A DNA stretch of 64,000 nt from Leguminivora glycinivorella (GCF_023078275.1 NC_062980.1:6498401-6562400), one strand, 5' to 3'. Counted from the stretch's first letter, positions 43,185 through 54,637 are shown. The notes: a model not told the origin generated them from the letters alone. Made by a program: numbers and translations.

Positions 43185-43454
43185 TTATCCATACTAATAT
43201 TATAAATGGGAAAATGTGTGTGTCTGTTTGTTTGTCTGTCTTTCACGGCAAAATGGAGTGACGAATTGACGTGATTTTTTAAGTGGAGATGGTTGAAGGG
43301 ATGGAGAATGACATAGGCTTCCTCTTCTTCTTCTAGGCTACTTTTTGTCTATTTCTAACCCCCCCACTTCCCTAAAATGGGGGATGGAAGTTTATATGGA
43401 GCATTCCGCAATTTTCGAACTTAACGCGAGCGAAGCAGCGGGCGAAAGCTAGTA
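43185..43454 (+). mobile_element. Helitron-like non-autonomous fragment
   Basis: Starts atccatactaatattataaa and ends gcgggcgaaagctagta, with gtctgtctttcacggcaaaa and gaattgacgtgattttttaa in between. A CTAGT-type 3' end preceded by a short GC-rich segment and no TIRs is what Helitrons show. A minus-strand partial copy is at 60545-60703. Confidence 0.65.
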
Positions 43455-43697
43455 TTTACATAAATGTTAAAGATTTTTCATAATTAATCCACATTTATGT
43501 AGGTTAAGTACCCGTAAAACATGTTCAACACCGTTTGAGATATCGTTACAAAAAAGTTCGCGAAGGCATAAAGTCTATCTCTTACTATAAGAAAATCTAC
43601 CCATTCTTATACTCAACTCCGGTGCGAAGCCGGGTCGGGTCGCTTTACTTTAGTACCTACTCATAAAGTACGAATCACACCGAAGAACAATTTTATT

Positions 43698-44102
43698 TTC
43701 CCCTCACTAGCTCGGAAACACGTGTTTTGTCCTTTAATACCAGCGGGGAAAAACGCATTTTATCCACTAGTGGGTAAAGTAATTTGACCTTGAATAAAGT
43801 CACATTAACTGCTTGTTGATAAAAGTAGGTGAATCTAGTAATAAAGATGATTTACCACCTGTGGAACTACTGGAAGCAGTGATAAACGCATTTTTTGCGT
43901 TGTAGTTTCCTCGCTATAGTGAGGGGAAAAGTGTTGTGTTACACTCGGGTGCAAATGTATTTTACTTCTCGTGTGTTAAAAAACTCGCAAGTTCAGGATT
44001 CTATTCTCGATTCTATAGACTCCTTTCGCTTGCTCGTTTTTCAATTCCACACTCGGCGTTAAAATACAACTTTGCCCCCTTGTATAACAAATAAATAACT
44101 AT
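43698..44102 (+). repeat. Hairpin-rich MITE, family H, copy 4
   Basis: Starts ttcccctcactagctcgg and ends cccttgtataacaaataaat/aactatt. Same order of blocks as 24443-24865 in reverse. A few bases are missing in the central hairpin (ttctcgattctatagactcc). Confidence 0.85.
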
Positions 44103-44267
44103 TGCATGTTATGAGCGCGCGAGCGCCTACACAACGTGCAAAACGAAATAATAGTAATAATCTAACCTTGACAATCGATTGTCCGGTGTCGTGGATTTAA
44201 GGGGCAATAGCCGTTCTTACTCATTCACTCCGACATCGGATCTATTCGACCCGATGTAGGTATGGTC

Positions 44268-44400
44268 AATTAGTCCGTTTTCACATTATTCGATCCGATA
44301 TCGGATGTCGGAAGGATTTCAATGGAAAAAATCCAAGATGGCGCCTGTAATGTATGGGATATCGGTCCTATCGGATCGGATAATGTGAAAACGCACTTAC
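44268..44400. repeat. MITE K, copy 2
   Basis: gtccgttttcacattattcg and ggataatgtgaaaacgcact close a foldback with atccaagatggcgcctgtaa in the loop. Slightly shorter than 27035-27172. Confidence 0.88.
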
Positions 44401-44624
44401 GTTGTTAACTAATTGCCGTAGCGAAGGTGTTAAAATGTTAATATCTGGGAGACCGAGCTTTGCTCGGAAAACTTAAAAAATCAAAATACTTTAAATATAC
44501 TTATGGTTAAAATGTATATTGTTTTGATCGATCTTGTTTCGATCCCAGTTAATATGTAAAAGTTATAAAGTTACACTTCGCCGGTTCTGATTCAACAATT
44601 TGTTAAGGATGTGAACAGGGTTTG

Positions 44625-44930
44625 ATACGACCGGTCTGGCCTTGCGCGTAGTGACCCTGCCTGGATGCCATGGATGTTTTCTATGTATATAAGTATCTAT
44701 TTAGAACTATCAAAATAAACTATTCCCTGTCGTTCCTGGTGCAAAAGTGCCCATGACGCTCGCAGCGTTTCCGCGTTGAATTACAATGGACTAGTATCTA
44801 TTTATCTACCTATATATGTATATGTAAGTATATCGTCGCCTAGCTCCCAAAGTACAAGCTTTGCTTAGTTTGGGGCTAGGTTGATCTGTGTAAGGTGTCC
44901 CCCAATATTTATTTATTTATACGCTTTGAC
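44625..44930 (+). repeat. SINE type A, rearranged copy
   Basis: The tRNA-like head is shortened (gaccggtctggccttgcg, gtgaccctgcctg), then ccatggatgttttctatg, an intervening segment, and the 3' body tacaagctttgcttagtttg, gatctgtgtaaggtgtcc and a TTTATTTATT tail. Confidence 0.78.
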
Positions 44931-44974
44931 AATAAACTGAAATAAAATGTCATTCCAAGAAAAAAACTCCATCA

Positions 44975-45085
44975 TCATCCTCTTTGCGTTATCCCAACAT
45001 TTGCATCGGCTCATGGAAGCCTGGGGTCCGCATTGACAACTAACCCCAAGGGTAACTAGGCCTTATTGGGATTAGTCCGAGTCCA
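44975..45085 (-). repeat. SINE type B, 3' fragment
   Basis: catcatcatcctctttgcgt, gcctggggtccgcattgac and ggccttattgggattagtcc match the 3' half of SINE type B on the minus strand. Confidence 0.75.
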
Positions 45086-45249
45086 ACGAAAAAAACTCCA
45101 GTTGCGGTAAAAATATCCACTTCACTAGCGAAATTGTTTGATTTATTGCCAACAAATGCTATCATCTGCAACAGCTTCCCCTTAACTAGATTTGCATTCG
45201 CCTAGTTAATTAAATAAGGAATAAAATTATCAGAATCTCTATAGTTATA

Positions 45250-45617
45250 CATACAGCGTGTAAACGTAATACGGGCGACAAATGAAACCAGGCATATCTA
45301 TATATATTCATTAGTTTTATCATTAATTTAGAGGTGTTTTTGAGTTACTCTTAATTTTCACCCCATAATGAGTTTTTGAATTTTTTTTCCAGCAGCAATG
45401 TACTGCAAACGTGGTTTCGATGACAGTCAATGACAACTGTTAATGGACATTTAACGCAAGTGTGTTTGCGTTACATTGCGGGCCGAATTATTTTGTATGG
45501 ATAAAATATTTATTTAATTTTTAAATAAAAGTTATCTAATTACATTTCTTATGTCCTATTCTCACCACCCTTAAATGATTCGCCTGTATTGGCTGTATTA
45601 GGTTTACACCCTGTATA
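45250..45617. repeat. Interspersed element with GTGTAAAC ends
   Basis: cagcgtgtaaacgtaatacg at the left and ttaggtttacaccctg at the right are partly inverted. The interior is AT-rich with no coding frame. Class unknown. Confidence 0.45.
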
Positions 45618-46527
45618 GATACTTTTATTTCCTGTACTGTGTTCATATCTATTTGTTCACAAGTTGAGTAACGCATACTTTCGAAAAAACTTCACCAACT
45701 TCCTTTCATTATTTCTTAACTTACATTATTTGTTACTCGTAATTTAATGCGTGATTTTATCATAAAAGGTTGCCCATGAATATATGGGGAAATGTGTCCT
45801 TCGTACCTAAATGTATCGTGTGACGTTGTTCGGTAAATGTACCTCGTGGCGATTGTTCTTGCCATACTTCTTTATAAAGAAGTTCCTAGGTATTTATCTG
45901 GTGGAATTTTAGAAATACTTATAGACCAGGAAAAATAGCTTGACCTGGACATAATTCGATAACCGTAATTTTCTTTTTCTGTCGTATAAAGTATCATTAG
46001 TGATAGTTAAAATACAAATTATTAATCAAATTAGGGTTCTGATTCAATTTAAAAAAAAATAAAAACGAACTTTGAATATTTTTTGATTTTATAACTAAAG
46101 TATTAAATGTAATCCGGAAAAAGTGCTTGTATTATGTTGTGACACCTGCATTTCATATAAAAACATCTAATTTTTATAAATAATTCATACAGAACTATCA
46201 TTTATAAAGAAGGTTTAGTAAGTTACACATTTTCAGGCGTATTTCACTAGAAAATATTGTTAACCGTAATCCTGCAATTTATTATGAATATAATATTACG
46301 TGTGTTGATAAATTATTAAAACTTATACCAATACTTTTGGCGCTTGTTCAAAATCTTAAATATTGATAATTTTAGGAAAGGAAAAATACCTAACTAAATT
46401 GAAAGATGGTAAATTTTGCCGTTAATATATTCTTAGTACTATACGAAATCAATTAAACAACAAATATGTAAGATTCATTACTTAATTGATATTTTTCTTA
46501 CTTGCGCTTTAATATGAACGTTATTAC
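45618..46527. other. Nothing recognised
   Basis: AT-rich sequence without recognised coding or repeat signal. Confidence 0.45.
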
Positions 46528-46690
46528 CTGCAGAATAAGGTCGTGCACAGAGTAGGTATAGCTAGTATAGTAGTAGCGGGAACGGGCGGCGAGTCGTCAA
46601 CACGTGTTTCATATCAAGGGCGCCGCGTTTTCAAAACGCTTCGATAACAAATATTTCACCGTCCAGTATAAGAGAGCTCCCTTATTACAA
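46528..46690 (-). promoter_or_regulatory. Candidate alternative first exon of the UNC93-like gene
   Basis: Minus-strand stretch of higher GC than its surroundings, containing cacgtgtt (E-box-like) and gcggcgccc. It ends at TTCTGCAG|GTAATAA (donor at 46527). It could be a distal non-coding first exon. There is no direct evidence linking it to the gene. Confidence 0.22.
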
Positions 46691-47397
46691 GTGACAAAAG
46701 TCATACAAATCAATTAGTCCGATAGGTCACGTTAAACTGGTCAAGTCGTTAGCTCAATAATAGTACCTATCGAGCTTGACGAGATGCTTGGATCACAACA
46801 ACGTAATATGTATGAAAGCTTGCGGCGCTTAAGACTGTATTCTTTCGAGTCGTGTGTAACGTATTTTGGCGAGGCAAATTTGAAGCACAGTGCGTGTCTG
46901 TCTCACTCACTCTTACGGTAAACCTAATGAACTGTTTCACTTTCAGAGGATTTTTGAAGTAATTTGGGTAATATGACATTGTCGCGGTGAGGTCTTTCCG
47001 GTACAAATTTATCGGTGGATCTTTTCGGATTTGTGGATGATGAGCCGATGCGATGTCGCTTCATTTTGAAGTGTCGACTCTCGCGAGGGAGTTCTTAGAG
47101 GACCGCGAGGAGCGCGTGTGACTGTTGAGTTTTTGAATGATTTGAAGTTTGTGAATGATTTTATTTTGTGTGTATTTGTGTGGGCATGAGGTGTTTGTGT
47201 TGCGAGAGTCAAATCAATAATATGAGTGGTACAAATTTTATTAGGGGGCCTCATGTGTGAGAAACTCAACACTCGAATGCTGCGTAACAATGCGAGCCGA
47301 AATCGCCTAATCGGAAGTGTCCGACTTGGTATCGACTAATCTATACACGTTGTAACATGAGAAACCAGAAATCAAAACCTGGTTTCTGGTATCTAGT

Positions 47398-47785
47398 ACC
47401 CGGTAACCGGTAACCGGTAACCGATAACCGGTAACCGGTATCCGGTATCCTGTATCCTGTATCCGGTATCCGGTAACCGGTATCCGGTAACCGGTATCCG
47501 GTATCCGGTAACCGGTATCCGGTAACCGGTATCCGGTAACCGGTATCCGGTAACCGGTATCCGGTATCCGGTAACCGGTATCCGGTAACCGGTATCCGGT
47601 AACCGGTATCCGGTAACCGGTATCCGGTAACCGGTATCCGGTAACCGGTAACCGGTAACCAGTAACCAATGACCGTTAACCGGTATCCGGTAAACGGTGA
47701 CCGGTAACCGGTAGACGGTAACCGGTATCCGGTAAACGGTAGACAGTAACCGGTAACCAGCATCCGATATACGGTATCCGATATC
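47398..47785. repeat. CCGGTA minisatellite
   Basis: About 390 bp of alternating ggtaacc and ggtatcc hexamers/heptamers (accggtatccggtaaccggt). All minus-strand frames are open and give TGYRLP/TGYRIP repeats; these are artefacts of the repeat. Confidence 0.97.
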
Positions 47786-47859
47786 CGGTTTCCCGTGTTC
47801 GGTTTCCCGTTTCTGGTTTGGTTTTGGTTTTAGTTTTAGTTCTGTTAGTTTAAACAAAA

Positions 47860-47950
47860 ACAAAACTGAAAACGAAAACGGAAACCGAAACGGGAATGGA
47901 AACGAAAACCGAAATCGAAACCGAAACCAAGACCAAAACCGAAACCGAAA
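47860..47950 (+). repeat. Degenerate GAAACC repeat
   Basis: Purine-rich tract of gaaaac/gaaaccgaaa units adjoining the CCGGTA array on one side and the 46-bp array on the other. Confidence 0.8.
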
Positions 47951-47954
47951 AAAA

Positions 47955-48590
47955 TATTTAAGTTCCTAGAAGTAAAGAGTGACAGAGATAGCACTATAAT
48001 CATTTAAGTTCCTGGTAGTAAAGAGTGACAGAGATAGCACTCATGTTAGTCAAACTCGTGGTATGTGCACTTCCCGTACACAGTAAAGAGTGACAGAGAT
48101 AGCACTATAATCATTTAAGTTCCTGGTAGTAAAGAGTGACAGAGATAGCACTGTAATAATAAAATTTATGTTCCTGGTAGTAAAGAGTGACAGAGATAGC
48201 ACTATCATAATTAAAGTTCCTGGTAGTAAAGAGTGATAGAGATAGCACTCATGTTAGTCAAACTCGTGGTATGTGCACTTCCCGCACACAGTAAAGAGTG
48301 ACAGAGATAGCACTATAATAATTTAAGGTCCTGGTAGTAAAGAGTGACAGAGATAGCACTATAACAATTTAAGTTCCTGATAGTAAAGAGTGACAGAGAA
48401 TAGAGATAGCACTATAATAATTTAAGTTCCTGGTAGTAAAGAGTGACAGAGATAGCATTTTTGTTATTTAAATTTCTGTTAGTAAAGAGTGACAGAGATA
48501 GCACTATTGTTATTTAAATTTCTGTTAGTAAAGACGTAAAGAGTGACAGAGATATCACTCACGTTGGTCAAAGACGTGGTTTATGGACTA
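47955..48590 (+). repeat. 46-bp tandem array (agtaaagagtgacagagata)
   Basis: About a dozen units of ttcctggtagtaaagagtg plus acagagatagcactataat, with spacer length variation. A higher-order unit containing gtcaaactcgtggtatgtgc occurs twice (48050, 48255). Confidence 0.95.
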
Positions 48591-48724
48591 CTATTTGGAC
48601 CCCCAATGTCACGCTTTTTTAATCCTTTAACATGGATTGTCACATTTAGTATGACGTAATATATGAATGACGCCTAAAGATTGAGAGAGACAGCAATATT
48701 GTTCTTCAAATTCGTGGTAGTGAG

Positions 48725-48880
48725 AACAGGGTGCGTAGCCGAATGGCACAAACGCTCACGAAACGAAACGCTAGTAGATATCTATCTCTATCGCTCTTGC
48801 GTATTGGCGCGACAGAGCCAGACTGCGTTTCGTTTTCGTTTCGCGTCGGAGAAATGGCATTCGGCTACGGGGCCTGAACA
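48725..48880. repeat. Foldback element G, copy
   Basis: gcgtagccgaatggcac and ggcattcggctacggg close the element; the middle has atctctatcgctcttgcgta and cgacagagccagactgcg, inverted relative to the 40.2-kb units. Confidence 0.85.
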
Positions 48881-48966
48881 GAGACAGCACTATGTATCGC
48901 GCGGCCGCCGACTACGCAAGTCGCCGCGTAATTATAATAACCGTTCGGCTCCTTTTTAGATCGTGT

Positions 48967-49120
48967 ACAGTCAACAACACAGCTGGCAAGACAAAGTGCC
49001 AAAAATATGTATAGAGTATTTTATTTCCTGTACAAGTGTTGGTACTTGGTACATTAAGGTATGTGTATACATATATTTGGCACTTTATCTTTATTCACAG
49101 CTGAGTTGCTGACTGTACCA
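48967..49120. repeat. MITE (TACAGTCAACAACACAGCTG ends)
   Basis: gtacagtcaacaacacagctg-type left end pairs with cagctgagttgctgactgtac at the right. The inner arms aaagtgccaaa and tttggcacttt also pair. Confidence 0.85.
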
Positions 49121-49244
49121 ATAACGATCAACTATGAACTTTTGTGGTTTGTTTTAAATAGTTCTATGCAGATATAGATTAGAATACCTATTCTATCGGT
49201 ACTTTTTGTATAGGTTATTATAATAACTGGACAAAATAATTATA

Positions 49245-49690
49245 ATCAGTGCCGGCGCACTCCGCGATCACGATTCTTTCGCCGAGCTACAAGGCCTTGA
49301 TATATAGGATGTATTATTTTATCAGCAACAAAAATATGTGATGATATTGAATTAAGGCAAAACAAGACATATAAACGCTCTCCATTATTTCCTCCCTGGT
49401 TTATGAAGCTAGAACAATGATTTTTAACACATACGAAATTCGTACACTGACATAAAGTGATGATACTATAAATATACTCGACATTCAAAGTCGATAATCT
49501 AGTGACGTGAGAAGTTATTGATATAACAGAATTTTGCACAAAATTTTGCAGAATTTTGCCCTTTGATGTTGAAAATGCCGCCACTCTATAAAACAAACAG
49601 ACCGCACACGAGCAGCCGACATTAAATTCTATTGCACGGCGCGAAGGTCGAAAGCCGCGCCCGCACCTGGGCGTAGGTAGCGAGATCGGG
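49245..49690 (-). repeat. Interspersed repeat R, longer copy
   Basis: ccggcgcactccgcgatca and ttctttcgccgagctacaag at the left; acagaccgcacacgagcagc and ttctattgcacggcgcgaag at the right match, in order, repeat R at 24935-25090. The interior has no recognised coding frame. Confidence 0.65.
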
Positions 49691-49849
49691 TGCACGTGCG
49701 CTTACCTTTGAAATCGCCGACACACAGGTGTCGCCGTTCGCCCTCTCTTTTCATTTATGTTTCTGTTTCAATCGGTTAGCCGTATGCCGGCCGGCAATAA
49801 AGGTTGTTTTTTTAACCGACTTCAAAAAAAGTAGGAGGTTCTCAATTCG

Positions 49850-50615
49850 ACTGAATGTTTTTTAGGGTTCCGTAGTCAACTAGGAATCCTTATAGTTTCC
49901 CCCTGTCTGTCTGTCTGTCCGTCCGTCCGCGGATAATCTCAGTAACCGTAAGCACTAGAAAGCTGAAATTTGGTACCAATGTATCAATCACGCCAACAAA
50001 GTGCAAAAATAAAAAATGGAAAAAAATGTTTTATTAGGGTACCCCCTACATGTAAAGTGGGGGCTGATTTTTTTTTTCATTCCAACCCCAACGTATGATA
50101 TATTGTTGGATAGGTATTTAAAAATGAATAAGGGTTTACTAAGATCGTTTTTTGATAATATTAATATTTTCGGAAATAATCGCTCCTAAAGAAAAAAAAA
50201 GTGCGTCCCCACCCCTCTAACTTTTGAACCATATGTTTAAAAAATATGAAAAAAATCACAAAAGTAGAACTTTATAAAGACTTTCTAGGAAAATTGTTTT
50301 GAACTTGATAGGTTCAGTAGTTTTTGAGAAAAATACTGAAAACTACGGAACCCTACACTGAGCGTGGCCCGACACGCTCTTGGCCGGTTTTTGATCATAT
50401 TAATATTTTCGGAAATAATCGCTCCTAAAGGAAAAAAAGTGCGTCCCCCCCCTCTATATTTTGAACCTTATGTTTAAAAAAATATGAAAAAAGATCAAAA
50501 AAGTAGAACTTTATAAAGACTTTCTAGGAAAATTGTTTTGAGAAAAATACGATAAACTACGGAACCCTACACTGAGCGTGGACCGACACGCTCTTGGTCG
50601 GTTTTTTTGTTACTC
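49850..50615 (+). repeat. Interspersed repeat Q, full copy plus tandem partial
   Basis: Full copy 49855-50390 from tttttagggttccgtagtca to gacacgctcttggccggttt. The segment 50395-50612 repeats the last 220 bp (atattttcggaaataatcgc to cgctcttggtcggttttt). Confidence 0.88.
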
Positions 50616-50689
50616 GATATCTCCGAGAATCGTGGACCGATTTTCAAATTATTTTTTTAATCGAACGGGTATAACCCCGAGATGGTCCT

Positions 50690-50985
50690 ATTGGCACCAA
50701 GTCCCAGGCGGCGCGGCGCGCGCCACGCCGCCGCCACGCCGCCTGGGGCGCGTCTTACGTCCTTCCTATACAAAATGTACTGAGGAGACGATTTTTGAAT
50801 TACACTCAGGTGGCGTGGCGCGGACGTCCGTCCGCGCCCCGAGACACGCGACGCTCTGGTGTGGCCGGTACCTTACGTCCCTAACCTATTAACCGATCCG
50901 CCGCGGTGACGCGGCCGGTGCGCGGCGCGCTCTCCCAGGCCCGCGCCCCGCGCGCTCCCCCGCCCCGCGACAGCCGCTCTACGAC
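50690..50985. repeat. GC-rich foldback block
   Basis: cccaggcggcgcggcgc is followed by a near-complementary gccgcctggggcgcg within 45 bp, giving a strong GC hairpin. Further GC-rich stretches follow (50815-50870, 50895-50985). It is the most GC-rich block of the window. Confidence 0.7.
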
Positions 50986-51549
50986 AACTTTGCACCCTTT
51001 TAAATTACTGACATTTACAGTTTCTTAAGCGCGACCTTCACAGTATTAATTTTGATAAAATCATGATTATAGTACACAAAAACCTGGTCTTAAGCAAAAA
51101 AATCTCAGTTACAATTTATACCTACTGAGAAATTCATGTTTATTTAAGCGTTAAAAATATATGTTTAAGATCGGTGTTAAATGTCTATATATACTTAATA
51201 CAATGCAAATTGATATATATATCATGGTCACCATTTTTACCTACCTAGATATTCACATTAAATGAAAACGGTAAAAAAAAGTACACAATCAGATTTATTT
51301 TCTGTGTAATATCGCTAATAACTGATCGCATCTGAGTGCACCACAAAGTTAATCTAACAAAGTTTTCGGTTAACTATTTTGCTGTTAGCGAAAAGTGGGA
51401 TAATGTACTTTATCTCATGATTTTTATAAGATATGAATACGATCGTCTTTTTTTTTATCTATGTACATAATTACTATTTGATGCTTAATAATAATACCCA
51501 ATAAAATATCAAAAAGGACGAGTTATTGAATTATGTCCAGGGTACCTTA

Positions 51550-51680
51550 CTTTTACTCCACTATTAAGTTTCTAATGGGTTGGCAACGCACATGGGACAC
51601 CCCTAGAGTTGCAGGCGTCAATAGGTTGCGGTGATTGCTTTCCACCGACGTGATATACTCGTATAAAAAACTTAAGGGAG
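51550..51680 (-). repeat. Interspersed repeat (gttggcaacgcacatgg)
   Basis: gggttggcaacgcacatgg, gacacccctagagttgcagg and caataggttgcggtgattgc form a block I recognise as common in lepidopteran genomes; class unknown. Confidence 0.5.
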
Positions 51681-51714
51681 AATAATTCAATTGTTTTTTT
51701 TATTCTTAATGTAT

Positions 51715-52225
51715 TCTTATTCTTAATATTCGGTAAATATTCGGTATTCGGCATATTCGGCAAGTTTTTTAATGTTCGTATTCGGCCGAATAATTCGGTT
51801 GCATTGCCGAATATTTACCGAATAAACAAAGTAAATAACTAATGTTAATCTTACGTATTCCATTGGATAATACCCTCCTATTTTAGTAGATTTTTAAGGA
51901 ACTGCTAAAAAGAGAGAAACCTATGCGTCAAAATATAAATACAATTGTTTTGTAAAAAAGTTAAAAACCTTAGTTTAAGAGTTGAGAAGAGTTCAGAGCG
52001 GTTTTAACACTTTTAACGAAGTTTAAGTATCTACTAAATCATAAAAACTAAGTTTTAGTAACATACATATGTAACCATTATCAATCATTTAATAGTTTTA
52101 ATGAACATCCCCTTTTAAAACATGGCGTAACCGAATATTCGGCCGAATGTTCGGTTCGGTAAGAGCTGAACCGAATGTTCGGCCGAATATTCGTATTCGG
52201 CAAAGTCCATATTCGGCCCATCTCT
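51715..52225. mobile_element. hAT-like MITE with ATTCGGCCGAAT words (left end unclear)
   Basis: Both ends are rich in attcggccgaat and cggtaaatattcgg. The right end aaagtccatattcggccc followed by atctcta resembles a TAGAGATGGGCC-type hAT terminus. No matching left terminus or target duplication was found. Confidence 0.5.
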
Positions 52226-52299
52226 ACATACAACACCACACACACATGTGTATGTGTATGTATGTAGATACACATACATATATCGGTACAGATGTAGTG

Positions 52300-53080
52300 C
52301 GAAAGAAAAGGGTTTCCTTCGTATTTTTAACCGCCTTCCAAATCTCAAAGGAAGGGGTTATCAAGTCGTCTGTATGTTTTTTTTTTTTTAATGTTTGTTC
52401 CTCGATATCTCCGTCGTTACTAGACCGATTTTGAAAATTTTTTTTTTGATTGAATGTATATGCATACAGATTGGTCCCATTTTTCTCAGAACCCAGTTTT
52501 GATGATGGGATCTTGGAGAAATCGAGGGAACTCCTCAAATCTGAAAGGCATACATATGGTGATTTTTGTGTTTTTAAAGGAACAGCATGCATTTACGTAC
52601 GGAACAGTGACATTTGGTGCAGTGGAACTCCTGATGATGGTCAGAATGGAACTCCTCAAATCTGAACGGCACACTTATAGTGGCTTTGGTATTTTTATAA
52701 GAACAGCATGCACTTACGTCCAGAACAGTGATATTTGGTGCAGTGGAATTGCTGATGATGGTCAGAACGGAACTCCTCAAATCTGAACGGCACACTTATA
52801 GTGACTTTGGTATTTTTATAAGAACAGCATGCACTTACATCCAGAACAGTGACATTTGGTGCAGTGGAACTGCTGATGAAGAGTGAGCCGCCCCTGGTTA
52901 GAGTTCCGTTCTGATAATCATTCTCATCTGTAAGTACTTCAGAATCATCCAGATTTCAAAATTGGTTCAGAAATGACGGAGATATCGAATAACAAACATT
53001 AAAAAATATACAGACGAATTGATAACATAATCCAACATTTGAAAGTATTTATCACCAGAACCCCAAAGGAAGGCGGTTTT
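52300..53080. repeat. Interspersed repeat (ccgccttccaaa...aaaggaaggcggt)
   Basis: The ends aaccgccttccaaat and aaaggaaggcggtttt are inverted. The interior has cctcgatatctccgtcgtta and a three-fold 118-122-bp tandem unit (52531-52880). Confidence 0.7.
52531..52885 (+). repeat. 120-bp unit repeated three times
   Basis: ctcctcaaatctgaa plus cggcacacttatagtg recurs at 52531, 52649 and 52771. Each unit also has acagtgatatttggtgcagt. Frames spanning it on both strands are artefacts. Confidence 0.9.
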
Positions 53081-53451
53081 TTTTTCTTAAAAATTATTCC
53101 GGAAACGTTCGTATTTGTCGCGCTCGTTCAGTCAATGTCAGTACATCTTGTACCGAGACTGACTGAAATAGCATGACAAATCTTTTCGCACTACACTTGT
53201 ATAGATCTAATAATGTTTATAAAAACAAGCTGGTACTTAACTCCTTTAGAGTTACAGTCGCATAATAAAATAAGCTCTAACAAAATAAGACTTCGATCTT
53301 GCAAACAGATTTTTTATAAGGGCAAGCCAAAGCGCCAATGACAATTCCTGACAACAACATAGTTTTTGTTTTGTTATGAAATGCGATACCATATCTATCA
53401 CTAGTACTAGTAGTACTACTAGTAGTAACTACGAGTAGGTATATAATAAAA

Positions 53452-53640
53452 GGTGACACTCGCGCCGGCAGCTTTCTCGCGCAAAGAATTGCTATTGCAA
53501 TACAGCGCGGGAATGCTGCCTGCATGATGGGCACGTTGCCTAGAAGCCAGGCTTAGACTTTTAGGAATTTTCGGTACTTATTTTTATTTTTTAAATAGGT
53601 TTAGTTTTAGTTTTCCAAGCCTGGCATAATTTTAATCGTG
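53452..53640 (+). mobile_element. LINE 3' end (family L1C), second fragment
   Basis: The plus frame reads DTRAGSFLAQRIAIAIQRGN and AACMMGTLPRSQA with stop at about 53563, followed by a UTR. It is homologous to 29606-29770. Confidence 0.75.
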
Positions 53641-53764
53641 TAATTTATAAAAGGTAATAATGGTTGTGTTATGAGATACCTAACTTTACATTATTTTTTC
53701 TACTCCCGAACTGTTATTCGTCATTTACAGGGTCGAGCATAGATCGTTAAAACCCTACATAGAA

Positions 53765-53905
53765 GATTCCCGCCCCCGCCCGGCGTCCCGCGCACTCGCG
53801 CATACGATATAGCTCTTAAAGTATTGTTAGGTAGCCTTTAAGGGATATAGCGTGGGTGCGCGGGGCGCCGGGGGTTGCGGCGGCGCGGGGGAGTGCGAGC
53901 GACAG
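53765..53905. repeat. GC-rich inverted pair
   Basis: cccgcccggcgtcccgcgcac at the left pairs roughly with gtgcgcggggcgccgggggt at the right across about 60 bp; the middle has gatatagctcttaaag. Probably a foldback element. Confidence 0.55.
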
Positions 53906-54147
53906 GGTGAGTCCAGGATCATTACAGAGGACAAGTCAAAATACAGGGAACAGTGCGAATTTCATGAAAGTTATTCTAGAAAACTATTAAAAAGTAAGTG
54001 CATGGTCGTAGAAAAAGTATTGTATGCAACGGTGTTTAACTGAGTCAAAAAATACTCGTGGCGTCTTAATAACAATTTTCGGCTCCGCCTCAAATTGTTA
54101 CCCACGCTACTAATCTTTTTTGACCTCCTTTAAACGCCTGTTGCATA

Positions 54148-54594
54148 AATAGTTATTTGTTATACAAGGGAGCAAAATTGGATTTTAACCGAGTGTGGAA
54201 TTGCAACACGAACTAGCGAATGGATTCTAGGGTTGAACTACGAGCTAGCGAATATATTCTATGGTTGAAATTTGAAATGAAAATAGAATCCTGAGCGAAG
54301 CGAGTAGTTCAAAAATAGAATCCTGAGCGTAGAGAGTGTTGCAATACACACGAGGTAAAATAACTTTGCATCCCGTGTGTAACACATAACTTTTCACCTC
54401 ACTAAAGCGAGGAAACACGCAATATAACCACAAAATTAAAATGTTGAAAAAACCCCCGACCGCGATATAGTGGACCGATTTTAATGAAACATGGCTAAGA
54501 ACACTCCCGACTAACTCAGCTTTCAGACAAAAAAACTAAATCAAAATCGGTTCATCCGTTCGAGAGCTACAATGCCACAGACAAACACACACAC

Positions 54595-54637
<43 letters not shown>

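Noticed and set aside
46767..47290. Two minus-strand frames of 79 and 93 residues
   Set aside because: No homology or splice context was recognised and composition is like surrounding non-coding DNA.
47307..47863. Three overlapping frames with TGYRLP/TGYRIP repeats
   Set aside because: All three frames of the minus strand are open because the CCGGTA array lacks stops; not a gene.
47955..48590. Array with repeats and spacers resembling a CRISPR
   Set aside because: Spacers are similar to one another, unit length drifts and the context is an insect genome; it is a minisatellite.
49246..49695. 149-residue minus-strand frame
   Set aside because: It spans repeat R, whose other copy at 24935 does not keep the frame.
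52454..52786. 110-residue frame across the 120-bp repeats
   Set aside because: Produced by a tandem repeat inside a dispersed repeat; both strands are open there.
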